Counted from the first letter of the stretch, positions 7,608-15,833 are shown. The stretch is 48,243 bases of DNA from HyVt-337 sp964428895 (GCA_964428895.1 CAYRZU010000018.1:1-48243), one strand, 5' to 3'. Notes: generated by a model not told the origin, from the letters alone. Numbers and translations are program-made.

Positions 7608-8648
7608 ATGGCCAAGACGACACGATGGGGCATTTTGGGTACGGGCAGCATCTGCGGCGCGTTCGCCGAGGGGCTGAAATCCTGCCGCAACGGCAAGTTG
7701 GTGGCCGTTGGCTCGCGAAAGCAGAAGACGGCCGACGCATTTGCCGAGCGGTTCAAGGTGGCCAACAGTTACGGCGCCTACAAGGCGCTCGTGGCCGACC
7801 CGAATGTGGACGCGATCTACATCGGCTCGCCCCACCACATGCACTGCGAGCACACGCTGCTGTGCCTTAACGCCGGCAAGGCCGTTCTGTGCGAAAAGCC
7901 CTTCGCCATCAACGCTCGCGAGGCCAAGCGGATGATCGACACCGCCCGCCGCAAGAAGGTGTTCCTGATGGAGGCGATGTGGAGCCGGTTCCTGCCGTCG
8001 GTGGTCAAGACGCGCGAGTTGGTCAAGGCCGGGGCCATCGGCAAGGTGCGGATGATCACGGGCGACTTTGGCTTCCGCGCCGGCATCGACCCCAAGGGAC
8101 GCCTGTTCAACCCGGCCATGGGTGGTGGCGGCCTGATGGACGTGGGTGTCTACGTGGTGTCGTTGGCGAACATGTTCCTGGGCGAGACTGTCAAGGTGGC
8201 CTCGTTGGCTGAGATGTGCCGGACCGGCGTGGACGGCCAGGCCTGTGCGGTCATGAAATACACCGGCGGCGAGTTGGCCATGCTCGCCACCGGCGTTCGG
8301 ACCACCACGCCGGCTGAGGCGAGGATCCTCGGTACGGACGGTTATATCGAGATGCATCAGCCCTGGTGGTGCAACGGCAAGATTACGGTCCACAACGACA
8401 AGGGCCCGAAAAGCTTCGAGCCCAAGAAACGCGGCAACGGCTACCAGTACCAGGCCGAGGAGGTCGGTAAGCGTCTGGCCGCCCGGAAACTCGAAAGCAA
8501 GATCATGCCGTGGGCGGATTCCCTGGCGACGATGAAGACCATGGACGCGATCCGGGCCGAATGGCCGCTGCAATACCCCATGGAGAAGAAGGTCGCCCGC
8601 AAGAAGACGGCGAAGAAAGCCGCCAGGAAGAAGGCGTCCAAGAAATAG
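7608..8648 (+). CDS. Gfo/Idh/MocA family oxidoreductase with Lys/Ala-rich tail
   Basis: This 346-residue enzyme has an N-terminal GTGSICGAF Rossmann turn, CEKPFA near residue 98, and GGGGLMDVGVYVVSLA near residue 170. In the last motif the usual catalytic His is replaced by Tyr, as in the dihydrodiol dehydrogenase-like branch. The frame is open far upstream, but AAGGAG lies 8 bases before the ATG at 7608 and the protein starts there like its relatives. The last ~22 residues (from about 325) are an extension of Lys, Ala and Arg only (KKVARKK, AKKAARKK, ASKK), like nucleoid-protein or histone H1 tails. Two aldo/keto reductases follow on the same strand. It is only distantly related to the four copies at 1-3905. 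Confidence 0.9.
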   Translation: MAKTTRWGILGTGSICGAFAEGLKSCRNGKLVAVGSRKQKTADAFAERFKVANSYGAYKALVADPNVDAIYIGSPHHMHCEHTLLCLNAGKAVLCEKPFAINAREAKRMIDTARRKKVFLMEAMWSRFLPSVVKTRELVKAGAIGKVRMITGDFGFRAGIDPKGRLFNPAMGGGGLMDVGVYVVSLANMFLGETVKVASLAEMCRTGVDGQACAVMKYTGGELAMLATGVRTTTPAEARILGTDGYIEMHQPWWCNGKITVHNDKGPKSFEPKKRGNGYQYQAEEVGKRLAARKLESKIMPWADSLATMKTMDAIRAEWPLQYPMEKKVARKKTAKKAARKKASKK

Positions 8649-8705
8649 ACGTGGCCCCACGCATGCGATGTGTGGGTCTTGATGGTCTACTGAGGAGTAA
8701 CCAAC

Positions 8706-9677
8706 GTGAAATACGGACAGATTGCCGGTGTTGACAAGAAGGTCTCGAAGCTTTGCCAGGGCACGATCATGCTCGACCCGGCCAAAGAAGAGCATTCCCT
8801 TGCACTGATGGACGCCGCGTTCGAGCAGGGCATCACCTGCTACGACTGCGCCGTCATCTACGGCGACGGCAACCAGGGCACCTTTGGCAAGTGGGTCAAC
8901 GCTCGCGGCATTCGCGACGAGGTCGTTCTGTTCAGCAAGTGCGCCCACCCGATGGGCCCGGAGGACCGCATTACCCCCGAGATGATCAACAGCGAGGTCG
9001 CCCATTCGCTGGACATCCTGGGCTTTGAGTCCATCGACATCATGGCCATGCACCGCGACGACACGAATGTGCCCGTCAGTGAAATGGTGGATGTGTTCCA
9101 CGAGCACATCGCGGCCGGCCGCATCAACGCGTTTGGTGGGTCGAACTGGACCCACCAGCGCATCGCCGAGGCCAACGAATACGCCCTGGCCAACGGCAAG
9201 ACGCCGATGACGGTTTCCAGCCCGCACTTTAGCCTGGGGACCATGGTCGAGCCGATGTGGTGGGGATGTATCGGCATTAGCGGCCCGGCTCCCGAGGCCG
9301 CCGAGGCCCGGAAATGGTACACCGAAAACGACGTGGCGCTGTTCCCGTGGTCGAGTTTGGGCCGCGGGTTCTTCACCGGCCGCGTCACGCGCGAAAACGC
9401 CGAGAAATTGAAGACGGAGATGGACGAATGCATGTCCGTCAGCATGTACTGCGAGGATAATTTCGATCGCCTCGATCGCGCGTTCGAGCTGGCTGCCGCC
9501 AAGAACGTACCCGTGGCTACGTTGTGCGTGGCGTACGTGCTGGCCCAGCCGATGAAGATGTTCCCGTTCGTCGGCGGCACGGAAGTTGAAGAGATCAGGG
9601 AAAACGCCCGCGTGTTCGAGGTCGAACTCTCCGATGTGGAGATCGCTTACCTGGAGATGCGGAGCGACAGCGTCTAG
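8706..9677 (+). CDS. aldo/keto reductase (copy 1)
   Basis: This 323-residue NADPH-dependent carbonyl reductase belongs to the (beta/alpha)8 aldo/keto reductase family. The catalytic tetrad is recognisable as Asp47 and Tyr52 (CYDCAVIYGDG), Lys78 (FSKCAHP) and His116 (AMHRDD). GGSNW near residue 144 is the usual GxSN-type strand motif, and SLGRGF with VGGTEVEEI near the end fits the cofactor-binding loops. The start codon is GTG, 7-8 bases after GAGGAG. The next gene begins 19 bases after the stop and encodes a close paralog. With the preceding Gfo/Idh/MocA enzyme this looks like a sugar or polyol redox cluster; the substrate is unknown. Confidence 0.9.
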   Translation: MKYGQIAGVDKKVSKLCQGTIMLDPAKEEHSLALMDAAFEQGITCYDCAVIYGDGNQGTFGKWVNARGIRDEVVLFSKCAHPMGPEDRITPEMINSEVAHSLDILGFESIDIMAMHRDDTNVPVSEMVDVFHEHIAAGRINAFGGSNWTHQRIAEANEYALANGKTPMTVSSPHFSLGTMVEPMWWGCIGISGPAPEAAEARKWYTENDVALFPWSSLGRGFFTGRVTRENAEKLKTEMDECMSVSMYCEDNFDRLDRAFELAAAKNVPVATLCVAYVLAQPMKMFPFVGGTEVEEIRENARVFEVELSDVEIAYLEMRSDSV

Positions 9678-9696
9678 GGACGCCAAGGAGTAGACC

Positions 9697-10668
9697 GTGA
9701 AGTACGGAACAGTAACCGGCGTCAATAAAGAGGTCTCACGCCTGTGCCAGGGCACGGACATGGTCGGCAGCCACGATCTGGATCAGTCGCAGGCGATTCT
9801 AGATGCCGCGTTCGAACAGGGCATCAATTGCTTCGATTGCGCTCACATTTACGGGGCCGACGGCGACAACGAGAAGACCTTCGGTAAATGGGTCCACAGC
9901 CGCGGCGTGCGTGACCAGATCGCGATGTTCGACAAGGTTACCCATCCGCTCCGCGATGATGACATCATCACCCCGGAGTGGATCGCCAAGGAGATCGACA
10001 TCTCCCTGGATCGGCTGGGCTTCGACCACATCGAGATGTTGGCGCTGCACCGGGACGACCCGCGGACGCCGGCCTCGGAAATCGTGGCGGTGCTGAACGA
10101 ATACAACGCGGCCGGCAAGATCGGCGCGTTCGGTGGGTCGAACTGGGAAGTCAGCCGTCTGAAGGAAGGCAACGACTACGCCGCCGCGAACGGCCTTAAG
10201 CCGATGACGGTTTCCAGCCCGCAGTACAGCCTGTCCGAAATGGTCCAGCCGATTTGGCCCGGCTGCGTGGGCCTCGGTGGGGCCAGCCGCGCCGCCGACC
10301 GCAAGTGGTACGCCGAGAACGACGTGGCGATCTTCTCCTGGTCGAGCCTCGGCCGCGGGTTCATGTCCGGCGTGGTGAGCCGCGAAACGGCCGAGCAGGC
10401 CAAGAGCATCCTCGAAGAAGACGTCGTCGCCGCGATGTACTGCGACGCCAACTTCGACCGCCTCGACCGCGCCTGGGAACTGGCCAAGGACAAGGGCGTC
10501 TCTCTCCCGCAGATCGCCCTGGCGTTCGTGCTGGCTCAACCGATGAAGACCTTCCCCTTCACCGGCGGCGCCAACGCCGAGCAGATCGCTCAGAACGTCT
10601 CCTGCCTGGAGATTGATTTGACCCCGGCGGATCTGGCCTACCTGGATCTGGAGAGCGATACACGATAG
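9697..10668 (+). CDS. aldo/keto reductase (copy 2)
   Basis: This protein is 323 residues, exactly as long as copy 1 and similar throughout. The tetrad is Asp47, Tyr52, Lys80 and His118 (ALHRDD). The start is GTG, preceded by AAGGAG. Two-residue length differences in loops (GADGDNEKTF against GDGNQGTF) sit close to the active site, so the two copies may differ in substrate. A strong hairpin 28 bases after the stop ends the unit. The pair arose by tandem duplication and is probably co-transcribed with the upstream oxidoreductase. Confidence 0.9.
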   Translation: MKYGTVTGVNKEVSRLCQGTDMVGSHDLDQSQAILDAAFEQGINCFDCAHIYGADGDNEKTFGKWVHSRGVRDQIAMFDKVTHPLRDDDIITPEWIAKEIDISLDRLGFDHIEMLALHRDDPRTPASEIVAVLNEYNAAGKIGAFGGSNWEVSRLKEGNDYAAANGLKPMTVSSPQYSLSEMVQPIWPGCVGLGGASRAADRKWYAENDVAIFSWSSLGRGFMSGVVSRETAEQAKSILEEDVVAAMYCDANFDRLDRAWELAKDKGVSLPQIALAFVLAQPMKTFPFTGGANAEQIAQNVSCLEIDLTPADLAYLDLESDTR

Positions 10669-10695
10669 CCGATCGCTCATCTTCCGTGTTTACCC

Positions 10696-10728
10696 AGCCC
10701 CCGGGCAGATGACACATCTGCCGGGGGC
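10696..10728 (+). terminator. hairpin terminator after the aldo/keto reductase genes
   Basis: AGCCCCCGGGCAGATG pairs with CATCTGCCGGGGGCT with a single bulged base and a 2-3 base loop. It is followed by CTCTCT rather than a pure T run. Confidence 0.65.
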
Positions 10729-10876
10729 TCTCTACTGGGGTGGGGAAGTCAGCATCCTCGCGCGACAGGAAAAGCAGAGCATTAGCAGAGGGACATTGGT
10801 AGGATGTGCCTGGTGATCCATTTCACAGTGCCTGTCCTGCGTGAGGCGTTCTGGTGTTGCCCGAGGGAGCGGTCGC

Positions 10877-11506
10877 GTGATTTCCGACAAGACGATCGGT
10901 CGACTGAGTCTCTACCGGCGGCTGCTGAACGGCCTGGCCCGGGCCGGTGAGACGCACATCTACTCGCACCAGCTTGGCAGCAGCGCCGGGGGGACGGCCG
11001 CCCAGGTGCGGCGCGACCTGATGGTGATCGGTTGCTCCGGCAGTCCGGCCAAAGGGTACGAGGTGCAGGAACTGATTAGCGCCATCGGTCGCTTTCTGGA
11101 CGTTCCCGGCGGCATGGGCGTGGCGTTGGTGGGGGTGGGCAACCTGGGGCGCGCGATCCTGGCCTATTTCCGGGGCCGGCGCCCGAAGCTGTCTTTTGCC
11201 ATGGCGTTCGACAGCGATCCGGCCAAGACGGGGCGTGACTTCCACGGTTGCCCCTGCTACCCGATGGCCGACCTGCCGGCGCGGATCGCCGAACGGGAAA
11301 TCATGGTGGCGGTTCTGGCCGTTCCGGTCGAGGTCGCCCAGGAAACGTGCGACCTGCTGGTTGGCGCCGGCATTCGGAGCTTGCTGAACTTCGCGCCCGT
11401 GCCTCTTCGCGTGCCGCCGGGCACCTACGTCGAAGATGTGGACATGACCAGCGTGCTGGAGCGCGTGGCGTTCTTCGCGCGCACGGATGAAGCTCTCGGG
11501 AACTAA
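10877..11506 (+). CDS. rex: redox-sensing transcriptional repressor Rex
   Basis: This 209-residue protein is the usual length for Rex, which represses fermentative and respiratory genes until NADH displaces it from DNA. The N-terminal winged helix (about 1-75) has RLSLYRRLLNGL and a RRDLM segment in place of the typical QVRKDL. The Rossmann domain carries GVGNLGRAIL near residue 95. The C-terminus ends in DMTSVLERVAFFA, where the domain-swapped helix is expected. The start is GTG at 10877 with GAGGGA 8 bases upstream; the frame runs 12 codons further to an ATG at 10841. No full Rex operator was recognised near it. The fermentation operon 2.3 kb downstream is a natural candidate target. Confidence 0.9.
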   Translation: MISDKTIGRLSLYRRLLNGLARAGETHIYSHQLGSSAGGTAAQVRRDLMVIGCSGSPAKGYEVQELISAIGRFLDVPGGMGVALVGVGNLGRAILAYFRGRRPKLSFAMAFDSDPAKTGRDFHGCPCYPMADLPARIAEREIMVAVLAVPVEVAQETCDLLVGAGIRSLLNFAPVPLRVPPGTYVEDVDMTSVLERVAFFARTDEALGN

Positions 11507-11521
11507 TCGCCGCGGGCGGGG

Positions 11522-12427
11522 TTACTGGGGATCGTAGAACAGCACCTGAGCTTGCTGCAGCTTTCGAAGCTTGTCGTATTCCACCCAAGAGGCCGAGCCG
11601 CCGATATAGCCGACCACGATGCCGTCGAAGGGCTCGGGTTCTTGGTCACTGGGGTACCAATCGCAACTGGACCCGGAGTGAGGCATGCAGGACCTGTTCT
11701 CGGGGGTCTCTGTCAGCGCGGAGGAGCCCGTGAAGACATCGAAGGCCATGCACGTAACGAGCGTGCGTGAGGTCGGCGTGTAGTCGTACCAGCGCTCACT
11801 GTCTTCATCCTGCCGTTTGTGGATGTCTTCGATCTGCCAGGTATCGTAGGTGTCGGCGGGCAGGGACGGGTCGACCGGCTCAGGATCCGGCTCGGCCGGC
11901 TGGGTTGTCGCGTCGGGGGAGACGTCTTCTCGCCCGCCCCAGTAAATCATGCCCATGTAGATCGCCGGGAAGGTGGTAATCCCCGTGGCGGAGGCCTTGC
12001 CGGAGTCGAACGCAAAACTGGCGGCGTCTGCGCCGAGGCTGGAACAGGTCGCCAGTTCCTGGGTAAGGTTGTAGTCGTCTCGAAGCTCGTTGTACGTGTC
12101 TTCGCGTATCTTCAGGTAATTGTCGGCGTCGGCGTCGTCATCGGGGTCATCGACGCGCCCGGGGGGCAGGCGCATTCGATCGGCTCGGTTGGCGGCGTGG
12201 GCCTGATCGGTCGAGTAGATGTGGCAGGCCGAGGCGAACCCGCGGACATTGGACTTGCATTCGGCGCGGCGGACGATTTCGCCCACGCGGGCAAGGCTTG
12301 GGGCAATCAGGGTCGTCAGCAGGGCAAGGATGCCGCAGACCACCAACATTTCCACCAGATTGAACCCTCGCCGCAGACGGCGACTCAATCGCATTCGACC
12401 ACAGGCAAGACCGTTCCGTGTGCGCAT
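11522..12427 (-). CDS. prepilin-like protein with N-terminal cleavage/methylation motif
   Basis: This 301-residue protein has a basic leader (RLSRRLRR), the prepilin peptidase motif GFNLVE near residues 21-26 and a hydrophobic helix to about residue 44. The body is large and hydrophilic. It has an acidic stretch of Asp-Pro-Glu repeats near the middle and ends in GYIGGSASWVEYDKL, reminiscent of the display motif of planctomycete pilin-like proteins. Such proteins are type II secretion pseudopilins or pilin-like surface proteins. AGGAG lies 6 bases before the ATG at 12427; a second possible start is the Met just before RLSRR. It converges on rex with 15 bases between the stops. Confidence 0.75.
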   Translation of the reverse strand: MRTRNGLACGRMRLSRRLRRGFNLVEMLVVCGILALLTTLIAPSLARVGEIVRRAECKSNVRGFASACHIYSTDQAHAANRADRMRLPPGRVDDPDDDADADNYLKIREDTYNELRDDYNLTQELATCSSLGADAASFAFDSGKASATGITTFPAIYMGMIYWGGREDVSPDATTQPAEPDPEPVDPSLPADTYDTWQIEDIHKRQDEDSERWYDYTPTSRTLVTCMAFDVFTGSSALTETPENRSCMPHSGSSCDWYPSDQEPEPFDGIVVGYIGGSASWVEYDKLRKLQQAQVLFYDPQ

Positions 12428-12506
12428 CAATGACTCCTTGTAGAACCACCTTTATCTTACGCATCCAAGGCGGGCCCGGCCAGCAAAAGCGCTCGCAGGG
12501 GCTGTT

Positions 12507-13202
12507 CTAGTCGGTGTGGTTGTCGGCCGGGCGGTCTGGGGCGCCGGGGCGCTCATGGCTGCAGCAGGTCACCTGCGCGCGGCCGCCCTTTGGTACGAAC
12601 AGCAGGGGGAAGACGATATCACTGGTGCAACAGGGCAGCCAGACGGCCAGGAATAGAAAGGCCGGCACAGCGACAAAGACCCAGCCGCTGACTCCGTGTT
12701 CCAGGGCCATGGAAATGTGGAACAACGATGCGGCGGTCGACAGCAGCACGTGTCCGGCGTGCGGAATCCGTGTTCTGGGCCACAGTAGGCCGATCAGCGC
12801 ACCGATGACGGCCAGAGGGTTCACGATGTACCACAGGTGCGGATCGATGAAACCGATGTGGGCGTGGGCGTGGACGTGCTCGCCGGCGCCGGCCTCGAAC
12901 AGTAACTCCCCGAGATAAGGGATCAGGCTGTCGCTGAGTGTGCCCACGCCGATGGAGCCGACATAGCCTATCAGCAGCACCGCCCACCAATGGGCCTTGG
13001 AGCTGTACAGGCGGTAGATACTGGCCGAGACGATCGCACTAAACAGGACGTGCAGAGGATGGAAGACGCCGAACAGCCATTCGGACGTCTGGTGCGGCAC
13101 CCGGGCCAACACGATCGCTACCAGGGCCCCGGCGCCGACGACGGTCCCCAACGCCGTGAATGGCGCGTGGTGCTTGAGCTCCTTGCCGATCAGCGTCAGC
13201 AT
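12507..13202 (-). CDS. polytopic membrane protein with His-rich loop, unknown function
   Basis: This 231-residue protein has about six hydrophobic segments. The loop between the third and fourth carries EHVHAHAHIGFIDPH, a run of spaced histidines; CC pairs occur in the last helix (LPCCTSD) and in the tail (VTCCSHE). These are plausible metal ligands. I do not recognise the family. The gene begins 17 bases after the stop of a ribbon-helix-helix regulator with a zinc-ribbon tail, on the same strand, so the two are almost certainly one operon. A membrane metal sensor, exporter or importer under that regulator is the simplest reading, but transport has not been shown by any motif. Confidence 0.65.
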   Translation of the reverse strand: MLTLIGKELKHHAPFTALGTVVGAGALVAIVLARVPHQTSEWLFGVFHPLHVLFSAIVSASIYRLYSSKAHWWAVLLIGYVGSIGVGTLSDSLIPYLGELLFEAGAGEHVHAHAHIGFIDPHLWYIVNPLAVIGALIGLLWPRTRIPHAGHVLLSTAASLFHISMALEHGVSGWVFVAVPAFLFLAVWLPCCTSDIVFPLLFVPKGGRAQVTCCSHERPGAPDRPADNHTD

Positions 13203-13219
13203 GTGGGGGGGTCCTCCGG

Positions 13220-13483
13220 CTAGAAGGTCAAGCCGTCATGCTCGCAGATCAGATGAACTTCATGACAGTCGGGGCATTGCTCGATGGTGTGGCTCTGGGT
13301 GAACAGGTCCCAGTGGTCCTTCTGGCTGGGCGTCAGCACGCCCGTGCCGCCGCAGAGGGGGCAACTGCTTTCGAGGGCGGCCAGGATGGCGTTCCGAATG
13401 AAGGCGCTGCGATTTGGAATGCCCTTCAAGGCCTCCAGAAGGGAGGGCGCTACCTTGAATGTCAACGTTTCTTGTTTGCCCAT
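13220..13483 (-). CDS. ribbon-helix-helix (CopG-type) regulator with Cys-rich zinc-ribbon tail
   Basis: This 87-residue protein has an N-terminal ribbon-helix-helix DNA-binding fold (about 5-40: ETLTFKV strand, SLLEALKGIP helix, RSAFIRNAILAAL helix). A C-terminal module follows with CPLC near 43 and CPDCHEVHLICEH near 73-85, eight residues after a DHWDLF segment. Four Cys plus His could bind zinc or another metal, making this a one-component metal-responsive repressor, by analogy to NikR where an RHH domain is coupled to a metal site. The ATG is preceded by GGAGA. A perfect 17-bp palindrome starts 37 bases upstream, probably its operator. The His-rich membrane protein gene follows directly. 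Confidence 0.75.
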   Translation of the reverse strand: MGKQETLTFKVAPSLLEALKGIPNRSAFIRNAILAALESSCPLCGGTGVLTPSQKDHWDLFTQSHTIEQCPDCHEVHLICEHDGLTF

Positions 13484-13520
13484 AAGACGTCTCCGGAAAG
13501 GGCCATCACCGCGACCGGTG

Positions 13521-13537
13521 GTAATACAGTGTATTAC
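13521..13537. promoter_or_regulatory. perfect 17-bp palindrome, probable operator of the RHH regulator
   Basis: GTAATACA-G-TGTATTAC is a perfect inverted repeat with one central base, AT-rich in GC-rich surroundings. It lies 37 bases upstream of the RHH regulator start, where it would overlap the -10 region of that gene's promoter. Two-fold symmetric 8-bp arms suit a dimer or tetramer of ribbon-helix-helix proteins. Confidence 0.6.
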
Positions 13538-13747
13538 TGTCCGGGTCCAAATGGAACGTTCTAGTCAAGATGGTCTGGTGCCTTTGGTCTCATGTTTGGC
13601 CTTTCCGGTCGGGAGTTCCGAGGTGGGCCCGAACCAGAGTGCCCGGAACACATTTAGAATACTGCGGTTACGGCGCGACACATCGGTGGCCTCGGGCGTG
13701 AGCACGACGGGAACACCAGCCGTTCTCTCGAGCAGATTGTTGACATA

Positions 13748-13776
13748 TGGACCGGTTGGTGCGGGGCGGCTATACT
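13748..13776 (+). promoter_or_regulatory. possible sigma-70-type promoter of the ptb-buk-vor operon
   Basis: TGGACC (4/6) and TATACT (5/6) are separated by 17 bases, giving a predicted start near 13783 and a leader of about 50 bases. A TTGACA at 13740-13745 is a better -35 hexamer but lies 25 bases from the -10 box. Confidence 0.35.
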
Positions 13777-13832
13777 CTCCTCGTCGTGGGATTGCCCGGC
13801 AGGAGGCTGAATCGGCTAGACAGGGATGTGTG

Positions 13833-14759
13833 ATGATTACTCGCGTTGAAGAAATCCTGACCTTGGCCAAGAAGCTCAAGGCCAAGCCTCGCCTGGCGGT
13901 GGTGGGGGCCGAGAGCGTGTCGGTGTTGGAGGTCGTTGCCGCGGCCCACGAGAGCGAACTGGCCGAGAGCATCCTGTTTGGGGACCGCGCGAAGGCCCAA
14001 TTTGCTGCGGACGAGTTGGCGATGGACCTGTCGCCTTACGAACTGGTCGATTGCTCAGGCCAGACGGAAATGGTGGCCGCCGCCATGCAGCGCATCCATG
14101 ACGGGGACGCTCAGATCATCTGCAAGGGCAGCGCACCGACCCGCGCGGTGATCAAGGGCGTACTGGATAAGAAGTGGGGTTTCCGGACCGAGCGGGCCAT
14201 ATCGCACTCGGCGGTATTCAACATACCGAGTGAAGATCGGCTTCTGATCATCACCGATGCCGGCGTGAACGTTCAGCCGGACTTGTCGCGCAAGCGTGAC
14301 ATTCTGCTGAACGCGGTGGATCTGGCTCACGTGTTGGGTTTTGAACGGCCACGGGTGGCGATCCTGTCCTTCATCGAGGAGGTGACCGATCCGCGGGTCG
14401 GCTCGCAGAGCGATGCGGCCGAGCTGAAGAAGATGTACCAGAACGGCTCCATTACAGGCTGTGTGGTGGAGGGACCTTACTCGCTGGATGTGGCCCTGTC
14501 ACCGGAGGCAGCCAAGATCAAAGGCGTTGAGAGCGAGGTCGCCGGGCATGCCGACATCGTGGTGATGCACGACATCGGCATGGGCAACATCCTCTACAAG
14601 GCGTTGCTGCTGTGGTGCAAGCCGGTGTTGGCGGCTGTTGTGATGGGCGCTCGGGTGCCGATTGTTTCGCCCAGCCGGGCTGACTCGATCGCGACTAAGC
14701 TGAACTCCATTGCGTTGTCGATGATCGTTCGCCATGAACTGGACGGCTTCAAGGAATGA
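13833..14759 (+). CDS. ptb: phosphate butyryltransferase (phosphate acyltransferase)
   Basis: This 308-residue enzyme exchanges CoA for phosphate on butyryl-CoA or branched acyl-CoA, forming acyl-phosphate. It has the Pta/Ptb fold: CKGSAPTRAVIKGVL near residue 91, HSAVFNIPSEDRLLIITDAGVNVQPDL near 125-150, FIEEVTDP near 175, VVEGPYSLDVALSPEAA near 210, and the GNILYKAL and SRADSIATKLNSIAL segments near the C-terminus. The start is the ATG at 13833 (MITRVEEIL); the frame is open upstream but unrelated to the family. The stop overlaps the butyrate kinase start as ATGA, so translation is coupled. It is the first gene of a six-gene operon. Confidence 0.92.
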   Translation: MITRVEEILTLAKKLKAKPRLAVVGAESVSVLEVVAAAHESELAESILFGDRAKAQFAADELAMDLSPYELVDCSGQTEMVAAAMQRIHDGDAQIICKGSAPTRAVIKGVLDKKWGFRTERAISHSAVFNIPSEDRLLIITDAGVNVQPDLSRKRDILLNAVDLAHVLGFERPRVAILSFIEEVTDPRVGSQSDAAELKKMYQNGSITGCVVEGPYSLDVALSPEAAKIKGVESEVAGHADIVVMHDIGMGNILYKALLLWCKPVLAAVVMGARVPIVSPSRADSIATKLNSIALSMIVRHELDGFKE

Positions 14760-15832
14760 CCAAGGACGCGCCGAACATCCTGGTAATCAACCCCGGTTCG
14801 ACCAGCACGAAGATCGCGCTGTTTTGCGGAGAGCGCGTGGTCTTCGATGACGAAGTCCGACATTCGCGCAAGGAATTGGATCGGTTCCATGGGATCATGG
14901 ATCAGGGCCAGTTCCGGCGCGAGCAAGTGACCGAGGCGCTGGCGGCTCGAGGGGTCGCGCTGGATGAGATCGACGGATTCGTGGGCCGAGGCGGTTTGCT
15001 CAGACCGGTGCCCAGCGGGGTCTTCAAAGTCAATCGCAAGATGCTAACGGAACTGCGAAACTGCAAGCATGGCGAGCATGCGTCCAACTTGGGCGCCATC
15101 ATTGCCGATGGATTGGCCCGGCAGACGGGCCAGGCCGCCTACATCGCCGATCCGGTGGTGGTCGACGAGTTCGATGATGTGGCCCGCGTGTCGGGCCATC
15201 CGGCGGTGCCGCGCAGGAGCATCTTCCACGCCCTGGGCCAAAAGGCTGTCGCCCGGAAGGTTGCCGCCAAGCTCGGCAAGCGTTACGAGCGGCTGAATCT
15301 GGTGGTGGCGTTCCTCGGCGGGGGGGGCACGGTGGGCGCCCACCGCAAGGGCAAGGTGGTGGACGTTACCAACGGGCTGGAAGGCGAGGGGGCCTTCACC
15401 CCGGAACGGACCGGCGCCCTTCCGTTGCTGCCGTTTGTTAAGTATATTCTTGGCAAGAAGTTGAAGTACGGAGACGTTGCGAAGATCGTCACGCGAGAGG
15501 GCGGCGCGCTGGCGCTTCTGGGTACGAACGATCTGCGATACATCGAGCAGAAGGTCGCCGCGGGCAACAAGAGATACACCCTCGTTCGCGATGCTTTCAT
15601 TTACCAGATCGCCAAGGACATCGGTTCGATGGCGACGGTGTTGGCCGGGAAGGTCGACGCGATTGTGGTCACTGGCGGCATTGCCAACAACAAGGCCTTG
15701 GTGCGTGACCTGGCGAAAAGGGTTCGATTTATCGCCCCCGTTCATGTTATGGTGAAAAATTCGGAGATGGAGGCTCTGGCGAGTTCCGCCCTGGGCGTCC
15801 TGACCGGGAAGACCCGAGCAAAGGTTTATTGA
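14756..15832 (+). CDS. buk: butyrate kinase
   Basis: This 358-residue ASKHA-fold acid kinase converts acyl-phosphate and ADP into carboxylic acid and ATP. Diagnostic motifs are NPGSTSTKIALF at 12-23 (phosphate 1 loop), FLGGGGTVGAHRKGKVVDVTNGLEGEGAFTPERTG in the middle (phosphate 2 region) and VVTGGIANN near 303 (adenosine motif). Length and motif order match butyrate rather than acetate kinases. It starts inside the ptb stop (4-base overlap), and the ferredoxin subunit gene starts just after its TGA. Branched-chain substrates such as isobutyrate and isovalerate are equally possible, given the oxidoreductase genes downstream. Confidence 0.92.
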   Translation: MTKDAPNILVINPGSTSTKIALFCGERVVFDDEVRHSRKELDRFHGIMDQGQFRREQVTEALAARGVALDEIDGFVGRGGLLRPVPSGVFKVNRKMLTELRNCKHGEHASNLGAIIADGLARQTGQAAYIADPVVVDEFDDVARVSGHPAVPRRSIFHALGQKAVARKVAAKLGKRYERLNLVVAFLGGGGTVGAHRKGKVVDVTNGLEGEGAFTPERTGALPLLPFVKYILGKKLKYGDVAKIVTREGGALALLGTNDLRYIEQKVAAGNKRYTLVRDAFIYQIAKDIGSMATVLAGKVDAIVVTGGIANNKALVRDLAKRVRFIAPVHVMVKNSEMEALASSALGVLTGKTRAKVY

Positions 15833-15833
15833 G

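Larger units (their letters stand above)
13484..13832. other. 349-bp intergenic region between divergent operons
   Basis: This gap separates the RHH regulator (minus) from ptb (plus). It holds the palindrome at 13521-13537, a shorter palindrome GAACGTTC at about 13554-13561, an imperfect distant repeat pair (CCGGAAAGGGCC near 13491 and GGCCTTTCCGG near 13599) and a weak promoter for ptb. An open frame crosses it in phase with ptb, but it lacks a ribosome site and family similarity. No Rex operator of the TTGTGAA-N4-TTCACAA type is visible. Confidence 0.5.

Noticed and set aside
7575..9761. 728-codon frame on the minus strand
   Set aside because: It lies entirely over the Gfo/Idh/MocA and aldo/keto reductase genes, and its protein is a low-complexity His/Val/Arg composition typical of an antisense frame in GC-rich DNA.
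10729..10876. TTTCACAG upstream of rex as a Rex site
   Set aside because: Only one half-site is present; the inverted partner at the right spacing is missing.
13740..13776. TTGACA paired with TATACT as a promoter
   Set aside because: The spacing is 25 bases, too long for sigma-70 contacts; a weaker -35 at 17 bases was recorded instead.
13284..13832. Upstream extension of the ptb frame
   Set aside because: No ribosome site, a composition unlike the neighbours and no Ptb-family similarity; the palindrome and promoter lie inside it. The ATG at 13833 gives a normal-length protein.
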